A stretch of 25,000 nt of DNA from the NCBI GenBank assembly GCA_032718475.1, contig JAUCBJ010004091.1, positions 1-25,000 of the forward strand, read 5' to 3'. Positions within the stretch are counted from its first letter, which is position 1. The number at the start of each line of letters is the position of its first letter. Origin of the DNA: Nemertoderma westbladi. Its lineage: Eukaryota > Xenacoelomorpha > Nemertodermatida > Nemertodermatidae. A program made the translations under genes and the position numbers. This document shows positions 7,332 to 16,744 of this stretch, piece after piece. Under the pieces are notes generated by a model, which saw only the letters and a program-made list of their open reading frames with translations, was not told the DNA's origin and made no database searches.

Positions 7332-9926
7332 ATGTCAGATGTTCCACCATCATCAGTAGATGTTTTCAACTATAGTGGTTTGGACATCTCTTCACATGAC
7401 ATTAGTTCCCTAGAAGGTAACAAATGGTTAACCGACAACATCATAGAGGCCATAATTAATGGGTTTTCCACAGATTACAATGGTAAGGCAAAAGTCTTCA
7501 ACCCCCACTATCTCAATATTTTTGAATCCAATGAGCTCAAAGTAACAGCCCATCGGCCCAAAACAGACTTCTTATCCTATAACTTACTTTTTTTCCCTTT
7601 TAACGTTAGTGGTTGCCATTGGGTAATGCCAGTCTACTCACTAACAGAATCATGCATCTGGTATTTCGACTCTCTAGCATGGACTGATGAAAAGGCACTA
7701 ATTATTCTAAAACGGTGGATAAACAAACAATTCGCGAACAACAGTACCACTCCCACAGAAATCAAAATGGTTCCACGCCTGCCTAAACAACAATATAACA
7801 ATTTCCACTGTGGGGCTTACATTTGCTATTTTGCATATCTGCTTCTAAACAATAGACCTCAGTGCCAGTATAATATTGATGACTCTGTAATTTCACTCTT
7901 CCGCAAACAAATGTCATCATCAATTATAGAAAAAGCAACTCTAGTTAGACCAGCGCAATCCACTGACCAACCAACAATGCTGAAGTGCAAGCAAGAAACT
8001 CCAAACATCCATACACAACCTACTAACAATGCAGAAGTAAACCGCACACCAACCTTACCACCAACCCAGACCAACGCAAAAAAGTATGACACCTCGACTA
8101 AATCCACTAACAGTTGCTCATCAGACACCCAAACGCACCTGCTAAGGATCTACTGCAATCTATGCGAAAAGACAATAAAAATAAACAAGGATGGTAAGGT
8201 AAAAAAGCACGAAACCAAAATTGGAGACCTATGCTTAGGATCAGGAAGGCAAACAAATAACACAGTGAAGCCATCTATGCATCCGACACCAAATGACCAG
8301 AATACCGAAGAAAATCTCTCAGCCCACCCACACCCATTTGAGACCGAATTTTCTAATTCCCCAGATTCAAACCTGGCTTTAGAAACTGATCAGACTGCCC
8401 CATTTCAACCAGCCATAAATAGTACCCTGCCTCCATTTGAGGCAAGCAATCCCGGTTTCAGTTGGAATGGTATCCCGGGGAGTATATTTATAACACGTCT
8501 ACAAAGTGTATATGATGAAATCGTCCACTGGAAGCCTTTCCTTTTTGATGTGTCTAGATCACAAGCAGGGAGGATGTTCGTAGACACACTTACCGGCCTC
8601 CACAAATCTTTCAGCGAAAAATTAGCACTAGAACCTATGGCTATGTTGGCAATAATGGTACTACCAAAACTTATTCTACAGGCCGCTGGGAGTCCTGAAC
8701 AAAAATCTGGGAGTATTAGTCAAACACTGCGTCGAAGGTTGGAGCTATGGGAAGCTGGTAAAATAGAAGATTTACTACAAGAGGGCAGAGCCCTTCGCAG
8801 GGGAAGAAGGCCTAGAGATAATAAACCTGGCGAACAGCAAAGGCGCGATTTCATCGTCAGGATGGGCACTGGACGTGTTGCAGCAGCACTCAGTATACTG
8901 GGAGACTCAAAGGTACAGGGGAAACCACTTGGTTTAAATGACACAGTCGGAGACAAAACCGTCAAAGAAATTCTTCGAGAGAAACACCCAAGTCCTGGTA
9001 AACTGGACACACTCCTCATTGAATCATCCTGGCCAAATAGTATGGAATACCACCCGGCCATCTATGACCGAATTACTTTGGAGACTATCCTCTCAGCCAC
9101 CCTGAGGACCAGGGGTTCCGCTGGACCATATGGACTGGATGCAGATAGTTGGAGGAGGCTCCTGACATCCTTTGGAAAGAACTCAGTTGACCTAAGAAAG
9201 AGCGTCGCAGCAACTACGAGGCGCATAGCAACAGAGCATATAGATCCAAAAATACTAACACCATATAATGCATCTCGACTTGCACCACTAGATAAGGATC
9301 CTGGAGTAGGCCCTGTTGGTGTTGGGGAGGTTCTGCGGAGGATAAATGGGAAGGATATAATGACCTGTATTAGAGCTGACTTAGAAAAAGATGCTGATAA
9401 CACTCAACTTTGTGTTGGACAGATCGGCGGAATAGAATACGCTATACATGCACTTAGAGATCACTTCGAGGACCCAGAATGTGAAGGAATCCTTCTAATA
9501 GATGCAACCAACGCATTTAATGCATTAAACCGCAAACTAACGTTACTAAACTGCCAGGTTATCTGTCCAGCTCTGTCAACAGCACTATGCAACTCATACA
9601 GAAGTCCCTCACAACTGTTCGTAGATAATGAGACCATGTTGTCAGAAGAAGGATCAACACAGGGTGACCCACTGGCACTGGCGATGTATGGTGTTGGAAC
9701 CCTTCCACTAATAAAGCTAGTTGGTAAAGTGGCACACGATCTCGATCAGGAAAAATTTGGAGAAGACAAATTGTTGGAAAAATGGTTTGCAGATGACGGA
9801 AATGCGGCTGGCCGACTACAAACCCTTCGAACATACTGGGATGCCATATGCTCCTTGATATGGTTATTCCCCGAACGCAATAAAAACATTTCTTATCGTG
9901 AAGGAAGGATTCATGAGCGAAGCTAA
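7332..9926 (+). CDS. Ulp1-like protease / zinc finger / reverse transcriptase polyprotein, 5' portion
   Basis: Numbered from the ATG at 7332 (the frame is open from 7254 but has no earlier ATG). Residues about 12-195 form a C48/Ulp1 cysteine protease. It starts with a KWLTDNIIEAII block like the WLND-II entry of SENPs, and has catalytic His96 (CHW), Asp113 (WYFDSL), oxyanion Gln154 and Cys160 (HCGAY), all present. A low-complexity Thr/Pro linker leads to a zinc finger, C275-x2-C278-x14-H293-x7-C301. The RT follows, with an EVLRR block, motif A LLIDATNAFNALNR (Asp724), motif B STQGDPL (Asp779) and motif C FADD (Asp821/822). The likely role is to cleave SUMO, ubiquitin-like or self targets and to reverse transcribe element RNA. 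The frame leaves the homologous reading near 9859, and the last 22 codons to the stop at 9924-9926 look out of frame. Confidence 0.85.
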   Translation: MSDVPPSSVDVFNYSGLDISSHDISSLEGNKWLTDNIIEAIINGFSTDYNGKAKVFNPHYLNIFESNELKVTAHRPKTDFLSYNLLFFPFNVSGCHWVMPVYSLTESCIWYFDSLAWTDEKALIILKRWINKQFANNSTTPTEIKMVPRLPKQQYNNFHCGAYICYFAYLLLNNRPQCQYNIDDSVISLFRKQMSSSIIEKATLVRPAQSTDQPTMLKCKQETPNIHTQPTNNAEVNRTPTLPPTQTNAKKYDTSTKSTNSCSSDTQTHLLRIYCNLCEKTIKINKDGKVKKHETKIGDLCLGSGRQTNNTVKPSMHPTPNDQNTEENLSAHPHPFETEFSNSPDSNLALETDQTAPFQPAINSTLPPFEASNPGFSWNGIPGSIFITRLQSVYDEIVHWKPFLFDVSRSQAGRMFVDTLTGLHKSFSEKLALEPMAMLAIMVLPKLILQAAGSPEQKSGSISQTLRRRLELWEAGKIEDLLQEGRALRRGRRPRDNKPGEQQRRDFIVRMGTGRVAAALSILGDSKVQGKPLGLNDTVGDKTVKEILREKHPSPGKLDTLLIESSWPNSMEYHPAIYDRITLETILSATLRTRGSAGPYGLDADSWRRLLTSFGKNSVDLRKSVAATTRRIATEHIDPKILTPYNASRLAPLDKDPGVGPVGVGEVLRRINGKDIMTCIRADLEKDADNTQLCVGQIGGIEYAIHALRDHFEDPECEGILLIDATNAFNALNRKLTLLNCQVICPALSTALCNSYRSPSQLFVDNETMLSEEGSTQGDPLALAMYGVGTLPLIKLVGKVAHDLDQEKFGEDKLLEKWFADDGNAAGRLQTLRTYWDAICSLIWLFPERNKNISYREGRIHERS

Positions 9927-11301
9927 AACCATTTTTGCTAACACTGGCGTACAACTAACTGAAGGTCATCATGTACTAGGCTCAGTTATTGGGTCCCAAT
10001 CATGCTGCAGTGATTATGTAAATGACAAAGTCCATTCACTGTGTGATCAGCTGGTTAAACTTCGAGAATTCGCTGTAACAGCTCCTCAGCCATCCTATAG
10101 TTGTCTCGTGTGTGGCATGCAACCTAAGTTCAACTTATTATCAAGAACAACTCCTGGGTTTACCACCGCAATGGACCAAATTAATGACATGATTACAGAT
10201 CGGGTCATCCCAACCATAACAGGTAATCCCCCTCCAGGTAAAATACAGCGCGATCTCCTCGCTCTGCCTGTCAGGGAGGGAGGTCTAGCAATATTAAGAT
10301 CAACCGACCTTCATCAGGGTATCCAGGAGTCCCGAAGATTATGTGAACCGCTCTTTAGTGTTGACACCTGCTTAGAACCATCAGAAGCTCGTACAAAACA
10401 ACAAACAATCCACCGAGAAATAAAGAAAGATCGAATGGAAGGTGTGAAGGAAAGCGCAGCGTGCATCCACAGTAAGCTTAGCAACAGCGACCAATACCTC
10501 CGCCTACTATCTAAGGAAAAGGGAGCCTCTTCCTGGCTGACTGCACTACCACTGACCAAATACGGTTACTCCCTACACAAAGAAGCCTTCAGGGATGCAC
10601 TGTGTTTGCGATTTGGGTGGCAGCCACCAAAGCTTCCTGCACTATGTTCATGTGGGGCCGAACACTCCATATCGCATGTCTTACACTGTCCAAATGGTGG
10701 ATACCCCAGCCTTTGCCATAATGAGGTAAGGGACTACTTGGCGGAGTTATTAGTCGAGGTTTCTCATGACGTGCAGATAGAACCACACCTTCAACCAGTG
10801 GGTGATGAACAGTTTAAACTGAGTAGTACCTCAACAGACCTGGATGCTCGACTGGATGTGGCAGCTTCTGGCATATGGGGTGGACGCTTCCAGAAGCTCT
10901 TCATAGACGTGAAAGTTTTTAATCCACTTTGTGCATCCAACCCCAAGTCGATCAATGCAGTTTATACAAAGCATGAAAAGGATAAGCGCCGCAAATATGA
11001 AGAACGGATAACTCTCATTGAACACGCATCCTTTACTCCATTTGTAATGTCAACTACAGGGGGAGCTGGCAGGGGTGCTCAGGCACTATTAAACAGAGTA
11101 GCACTCCTTCTATCTGCAAAGCGAGGTGCTCCTTACTCCGAGACAGTGGCATTAATCCGTACACGTTTAAGCTTTGCGCTATTGCGCTCTTCAATAATGT
11201 GTTTGCGAGGCGCACGAGAACCACGGATTAAACGGGTCCCAATTACTCTGCAGGAAACCGGAATACAGGCAGCTACATCTGAGGCCTGTATCAAAGTTTA
11301 A
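9859..11301 (+). CDS. RT thumb and C-terminal zinc knuckle plus restriction-like endonuclease, 3' portion of the same polyprotein
   Basis: This frame, one base off the upstream one, opens after a TGA at 9856-9858 with YGYSPNAIKTFLIVKE. That block directly follows FADD in relatives, so this is a continuation and not a separate gene; it has no need of its own start codon. After the RT thumb region comes a zinc knuckle with CxC-x7-H-x3-C spacing (codons at 10645, 10651, 10675, 10687) and a CHNEVRD block. A PD-(D/E)xK-like pair follows: RLDV (Asp codon 10855) and FIDVKVF (Asp 10906, Lys 10912). This order, knuckle then nuclease, is that of R2-type restriction-like endonucleases, which nick the target site. 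The tail is basic. The stop is TAA at 11299-11301. Confidence 0.8.
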   Translation, partial: YGYSPNAIKTFLIVKEGFMSEAKTIFANTGVQLTEGHHVLGSVIGSQSCCSDYVNDKVHSLCDQLVKLREFAVTAPQPSYSCLVCGMQPKFNLLSRTTPGFTTAMDQINDMITDRVIPTITGNPPPGKIQRDLLALPVREGGLAILRSTDLHQGIQESRRLCEPLFSVDTCLEPSEARTKQQTIHREIKKDRMEGVKESAACIHSKLSNSDQYLRLLSKEKGASSWLTALPLTKYGYSLHKEAFRDALCLRFGWQPPKLPALCSCGAEHSISHVLHCPNGGYPSLCHNEVRDYLAELLVEVSHDVQIEPHLQPVGDEQFKLSSTSTDLDARLDVAASGIWGGRFQKLFIDVKVFNPLCASNPKSINAVYTKHEKDKRRKYEERITLIEHASFTPFVMSTTGGAGRGAQALLNRVALLLSAKRGAPYSETVALIRTRLSFALLRSSIMCLRGAREPRIKRVPITLQETGIQAATSEACIKV

Positions 11302-11470
11302 ACAAGTCATCCCAATCACTACACAGCTCTAATTCCCTTCATCATTCAACCTTTACTGTAGCTACTGTAGACATACATATTATTTGTGTTAGTATTTTTA
11401 TTCCGAAACGTTTATATTTAATTGATATATCTCATTATAAGTATTATTATGAAAAAAAAAAAAAAAAAAA
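11302..11470 (+). other. 3' UTR and poly(A) tail of the Ulp1-RT element
   Basis: A short AT-rich trailer that includes a CTGTAGCTACTGTAG palindrome-like stretch near 11356-11370. It ends in an uninterrupted A run (11452-11470) directly abutting the 3' direct repeat. This is the usual signature of target-primed reverse transcription. Confidence 0.75.
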
Positions 11471-11480
11471 CTAATTTGCT
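11471..11480 (+). repeat. 3' target-site duplication of the Ulp1-RT element
   Basis: CTAATTTGCT immediately after the poly(A), identical to 7134-7143. Confidence 0.65.
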
Positions 11481-11691
11481 TCTTACTTTTCCCTAATGTT
11501 CCTTTTGTTTGGCTTGTGTTATGCAAATATACGCAGAATTTCCATGAATAAACATATGATCCGCAAAATAAAATTTTGTAGATTTTTTTTTGGTCATTAA
11601 TAAGGTAATATAGAATCCAAAATATGTGGTTCGGATTGATTGCGAAATACTTATGGGTTTTTTGCTAGATTGACTGGACTATAAGAAAAGG
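11481..11691. other. AT-rich spacer
   Basis: AT-rich sequence with an AATAAA-type hexamer near 11546 but no gene. It separates the Ulp1 element from the next RT fragment, whose homology starts abruptly at 11692. Confidence 0.5.
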
Positions 11692-12756
11692 GATGGCGGC
11701 CTCCGCCCCATAGCAGTAGGCGAGAACCTCAGAAGGCCTCCCTCAAAGTGCCTTGTCTCTGGGGCGGCTTACATAGCAGCAGATTACCTGTCTCCTCTCC
11801 AGGTTGGGGTGAGTACTCCAATCGTGTGTGAGGCTATTGTTAGACCTGTCTCCTCCACTTTGGACAACACCACCATGTGCTACTCGTGCTACTAGTGGAC
11901 TTCAAGAACACCTTCAACGCGATAGACCGTGCGAGTATGTTCTCTGAAATCCGCCTCCATATCCCTTTCATCTCCGCCTGGATTGAGTCCTGTTACGGCG
12001 TACAGGCCATCCTATAGCTGGGAGACAGGAAGATTCTAAGCTGCTGCGGTGTTCAGCAGTGTGATCCACTAGGCCCCCTGGGTTTTGCCATCACCCTCCA
12101 GCCACTGGCCATACGCATCAAGGAGGAGGTCTACTAACCTACAGTTCTCTAGCTGGTACCTGGATGATGGTACCATATGTGGCTCCTCCACTGCCCTACC
12201 AAACGCCCTTGACATCATTGAACTCATGGGCAGATAGGCCCCCCTATCGGCCTGCTCCTCAATCGGGAGGTAATCTCAGATATTTACCCTTCAGGAATCT
12301 GACTCCAAACTCAATGTTCTCCCAAAGTCAATCCCAGCTCTGTCTACAGGTCTAACACAGCTGGGCTCCCCTATGGGTCCACTGTTATACTGTGATGAGG
12401 CGGTTACCCATCGGGTCAGCAAAGTCAAAGACATCATTGCCTGGCTCCCAGACATAAAGGACTCACAGATGGAGTTCTCATTGCTACGGTCTTGTCTTTC
12501 TCTATACAAGGTCATGTCCGCCCTCCGCTGTTGTCCCCCCGACTTCATTGTCTGCCTCAACCGAGTTCGAATCCGAGATGCCCTGTCGGACATCTTAGGT
12601 GGGTCGATGGCTCAAAGCTACGCTTCCAACGTCCATGGGTGGACTAGGGCTACGGAAAGCTACCAGCCACGCTCCGGCCGCGTATGTAGCATCATCCCAT
12701 CAGTCACTCAGATTGGTCAGCAGAATCCTCTGGCACCCCCCGATGGATCCACATCG
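11692..12756 (+). pseudogene. family B reverse transcriptase, degenerate and truncated (copy B2)
   Basis: Three forward frames together give a recognisable RT. DGGLRPIAVGENLRR starts at 11692; motif A VDFKNTFNAIDR lies near 11895-11930; CCGVQQCDPLGPLGFA (motif B) near 12035-12085; WYLDDGT (motif C, Asp-Asp at 12163-12168) near 12154; then a thumb-like stretch with LLRSCLSLYKVMSALR (about 12480-12525) and ATLPTSMGGLGLRKA (about 12614-12660). The usual QGDP of motif B reads QCDP, and there are in-frame stops at several places, so it cannot make an active enzyme. The xPIxVGExLRR block is shared in form with the Ulp1-RT element, suggesting distant kinship. The homology is cut at 12756 by the minisatellite; any nuclease domain is missing. 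Confidence 0.75.
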
Positions 12757-15700
12757 CTTTGTTTGGTTAATTTTTCGTTGATACAGGTTTCTCGCTTTGT
12801 TTGGTTAATTTTTCGTTTATACAGGTTTCTCGCTTTGTTTTGTAAATTTTTCGTTTATAGAGGTTTCTCGCTTTGTTTGGTTAATTTTTCGTTTATACAG
12901 GTTTCTTGCTTTGTTTTGTTAATTTTTTCGTTTATACAGGTTTCTCGCTTTGTTTTGTAAATTTTTCGTTTATACAGGTTTCTCGCTTTGTTTTGTTAAT
13001 TTTTTTGTTTATACAGGTTTCTCGCTTTGTTTGGTTAATTTTTCGTTTATACAGGTTTCTCGCTTTGTTTTGTAAATTTTTCGTTTATACAGGTTTCTCG
13101 CTTTGTTTTGTTAATTTTTTTTGTTTATACAGGTTTCTCGCTTTGTTTGGATAATTTTACGTTGATACAGGTTTCTCGCTTTGTTTGGTTAATTTTTCGT
13201 TTATACAGGTTTCTCGCTTTGTTTTGTAAATTTTTCGTTTATAGAGGTTTCTCGCTTTGTTTGGTTAATTTTTCGTTTATACAGGTTTCTCGCTTTGTTT
13301 GGTTAATTTTTCGTTTATACAGGTTTCTCGCTTTGTTTTGTTAATTTTTTCGTTTATACAGGTTTCTCGCTTTGTTTTGTTAATTTTTCGTTTATACAGG
13401 TTTCTCGCTTTGTTTTGTAAATTTTTCGTTTATAGAGGTTTCTCGCTTTGTTTGGTTAATTTTTCGTTTATACAGGTTTCTCGCTTTGTTTTGTTAATTT
13501 TTCGTTTATACAGGTTTCTCGCTTTGTTTTGTTAATTTTTTTGTTTATACAGGTTTCTCGCTTTGTTTGGTTAATTTTTCGTTGATACAGGTTTCTCGCT
13601 TTGTTTGGTTAATTTTTCGTTTATACAGGTTTCTTGCTTTGTTTTGTAAATTTTTCGATTATAGAGGTTTCTCGATTTGTTTGGTTAATTTTTCGTTTAT
13701 ACAGGTTTCTCGCTTTGTTTTGTTAATTTTTTCGTTTATACAGGTTTCTCGCTTTGTTTTGTAAATTTTTCGTTTATAGAGGTTTCTCGCTTTGTTTGGT
13801 TAATTTTTCGTTTATACAGGTTTCTTGCTTTGTTTTGTTAATTTTTTCGTTTATACAGGTTTGTCGCTTTGTTTTGTTAATTTTTCGTTTATACAGGTTT
13901 CTCTCTTTGTTTTGTAAATTTTTCGTTTATAGAGGTTTCTCGCTTTGTTTGGTTAATTTTTCGTTTATACAGGTTTCTCGCTTTGTTTTGTTAATTTTTC
14001 GTTTATACAGGTTTCTCGCTTTGTTTGGTTAATTTTTCGTTGATACAGGTTTCTCGCTTTGTTTGGTTAATTTTTTGTTTATACAGGTTTCTCGCTTTGT
14101 TTTGTTAATTTTTCGTTTATACAGGTTTCTCGCTTTGTTTTGTTAATTTTTTTGTTTATACAGGTTTCTCGCATTGTTTGGTTAATTTTTCGTTTATAGA
14201 GGTTTCTCGCTTTGTTTGGTTTCTCGCTTTGTTTGGTTAATTTTTCGTTTATACAGGTTTCTCGCTTTGTTTTGTAAATTTTTCGATTATAGAGGTTTCT
14301 CGCTTTGTTTGGTTAATTTTTCGTTTATACAGGTTTCTCGCTTTGTTTTGTTAATTTTTTCCTTTATACAGGTTTCTCGCTTTGTTTTGTAAATTTTTCG
14401 TTTATAGAGGTTTCTCGCTTTGTTTGGTTAATTTTTCGTTTATACAGGTTTCTCGCTTTGTTTTGTTAATTTTTTCGTTTATACAGGTTTGTCGCTTTGT
14501 TTTGTTAATTTTTCGTTTATACAGGTTTCTCGCTTTGTTTTGTTAATTTTCGTTTATACAGGTTTCTCGCTTTGTTTGGTTAATTTTTCGTTTATACAGG
14601 TTTCTCGCTTTGTTTGGTTAATTTTTCGTTTATACAGGTTTCTCGCTTTGTTTTGTAAATTTTTCGTTTATAGAGGATTCTCGCTTTGTTTGGTTAATTT
14701 TTCGTTTATACAGGTTTCTTGCTTTGTTTTGTTAATTTTTTCGTTTATACAGGTTTCTCGCTTTGTTTTGTTAATTTTTCGTTTATACAGGTTTCTCGCT
14801 TTGTTTTGTAAATTTTTCGTTTATAGAGGTTTCTCGCTTTGTTTGGTTAATTTTTCGTTTATACAGGTTTCTCGCTTTGTTTTGTTAATTTTTCGTTTAT
14901 ACAGGTTTCTCGCTTTGTTTTGTTAATTTTTTTGTTTATACAGGTTTCTCGCTTTGTTTTGTAAATTTTTCGTTTATAGAGGTTTCTCGCTTTGTTTGGT
15001 TAATTTTTCGTTTATACAGGTTTCTCGCTTTGTTTGGTTAATTTTTTTGTTTATACAGGTTTCTCGCTTTGTTTTGTAAATTTTTCGTTTATAGAGGTTT
15101 CTCGCTTTGTTTGGTTAATTTTTCGTTTATACAGGTTTCTCGCTTTGTTTGGTTAATTTTTTTGTTTATACAGGTTTCTCGCTTTGTTTTGTAAATTTTT
15201 CGTTTATAGAGGTTTCTCGCTTTGTTGTGTTAATTTTTCGTTTATACAGGTTTCTCGCTTTGTTTGGTTAATTTTTCGTTGATACAGGTTTCTCGCTTTG
15301 TTTGGTTAATTTTTCGTTTATACGAGTTTCTCGCTTTGTTTTGTAAATTTTTCGTTTATACAGGTTTCTCGCTTTGTTTGGTTAATTTTTCGTTTATAGA
15401 GGTTTCTCGCTTTGTTTTGTAAATTTTTCGTTTATACAGGTTTCTCGCTTTGTTTTGTTAATTTTTTTTGTTTATACAGGTTTCTCGCTTTGTTTGGTTA
15501 ATTTTTCGTTTATACAGGTTTCTCGCTTTGTTTTGTAAATTTTTCGTTTATACAGGTTTCTCGCTTTGTTTTGTTAATTTTTTTGTTTATACAGGTTTCT
15601 CGCTTTGTTTGGTTAATTTTTCGTTGATACAGGTTTCTCGCTTTGTTTGGTTAATTTTTCGTTTATACAGGTTTCTCGCTTTGTTTTGTAAATTTTTCGT

Positions 15701-16744
15701 TTATAGAGGTTTCTCGCTTTGTGTGGTTAATTTTTCGTTTATACAGGTTTCTCGCTTTGTTTTGTTAATTTTTTCGTTTATACAGGTTTCTCGCTTTGTT
15801 TTGTTAATTTTTCGTTTATACAGGTTTCTCGCTTTGTTTTGTAAATTTTTCGTTTATAGAGGTTTCTCGCTTTGTTTGGTTAATTTTTCGTTTATACAGG
15901 TTTCTCGCTTTGTTTTGTTAATTTTTCGTTTATACAGGTTTCTCGCTTTGTTTTGTTAATTTTTTTGTTTATACAGGTTTCTCGCTTTGTTTGGTTAATT
16001 TTTCGTTGATACAGGTTTCTCCCTTTGTTTGGTTAATTTTTCGTTTATACAGGTTTCTCGCTTTGTTTTGTAAATTTTTCGATTATAGAGGTTTCTCGCT
16101 TTGTTTGGTTAATTTTTCGTTTATACAGGTTTCTCGCTTTGTTTTGTTAATTTTTTCGTTTATACAGGTTTCTCGCTTTGTATTGTAAATTTTTCGTTTA
16201 TAGAGGTTACTCGCTTTGTTTGGTTAATTTTTCGTTTATACAGGTTTCTCGCTTTGTTTTGTTAATTTTTTCGTTTATACAGGTTTGTCGCTTTGTTTTG
16301 TTAATTTTTCGTTTATACGGGTTTCTCTCTTTGTTTTGTAAATTTTTCGTTTATAGAGGTTTCTCGCTTTGTTTGGTTAATTTTTCGTTTATACAGGTTT
16401 CTCGCTTTGTTTTGTTAATTTTTCGTTTATACAGGTTTCTCGCTTTGTTTTGTTAATTTTTCGTTTATACAGGTTTCTCGCTTTGTTTGGTTAATTTTTC
16501 GTTTATACAGGTTTCTCACTTTGTTTGGTTAATTTTTCGTTTATACAGGTTTCTCGCTTTGCTTTGTTAATTTTTCGTTTATACAGGTTTCTCGCTTTGT
16601 TTGGTTAATTTTTCGTTTATACAGGTTTCTCGCTTTGTTTGGTTAATTTTTCGTTTATACAGGTTTCTCGCTTTGTTTTGTTAATTTTTCGTTTATGCAG
16701 GTTTCTCGCTTTGTTTAGTTAACATTTCGTTTATACAGGTTTCT
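12757..16744 (+). repeat. 38-bp minisatellite array, about 105 copies, with higher-order structure
   Basis: The unit reads roughly CGCTTTGTTTGGTTAATTTT followed by TCGTTTATACAGGTTTCT. Three main variants alternate: TTTGGTTAA, TTTTGTTAA and TTTTGTAAA; most TTTTGTAAA units carry TATAGAGG in place of TATACAGG. A rarer variant, CGTTGATACAG, recurs at 12776, 13160, 13580, 14038, 15277, 15622 and 16004. Most neighbouring intervals are near 345-460 bases, so monomers are organised into repeats of about 9-12 units. Because 38 is not a multiple of 3, open frames of up to 163 codons with a repeating Phe/Leu/Arg pattern arise by chance; I do not treat them as genes. Confidence 0.95.

Larger units (their letters stand above)
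7144..11470 (+). mobile_element. near-complete non-LTR retrotransposon: Ulp1 protease, zinc finger, RT, restriction-like endonuclease
   Basis: About 4.3 kb bounded by a 10-bp direct repeat. It consists of a roughly 190-base 5' leader, one long coding region (7332-11301) split by a single frameshift near 9859, a 150-base 3' UTR and 19 A. No LTRs or integrase are seen. The C-terminal zinc knuckle followed by a PD-(D/E)xK-like motif is the architecture of R2-superclade elements (CRE, R2, R4, Hero, NeSL, Utopia). An Ulp1-type protease in the ORF is known from NeSL elements of nematodes and some related clades. The clade cannot be fixed by eye. Apart from the one frameshift there are no in-frame stops, so the insertion looks young. 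Confidence 0.85.

Noticed and set aside
7332-7920. A host SENP/Ulp1 protease gene
   Set aside because: The protease frame continues without a break into the zinc finger and RT, and the whole is bounded by a direct repeat and poly(A). It is part of the retroelement.
9850-9926. Programmed ribosomal frameshift
   Set aside because: No recognisable slippery site or downstream structure is evident, and a TGA in the new frame lies directly at the shift. A single indel is simpler.
7144-11470. LTR retrotransposon or retrovirus
   Set aside because: No LTRs, protease-integrase order, primer-binding site or polypurine tract. The poly(A), short TSD and C-terminal nuclease fit a non-LTR element.
12757-16744. 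Open frames of up to 163 codons in the 38-bp array
   Set aside because: They follow from the repeat unit itself. The unit length is not a multiple of 3, and the same peptide pattern appears in shifted form wherever stops are absent. There is no start context, splice signal or domain.
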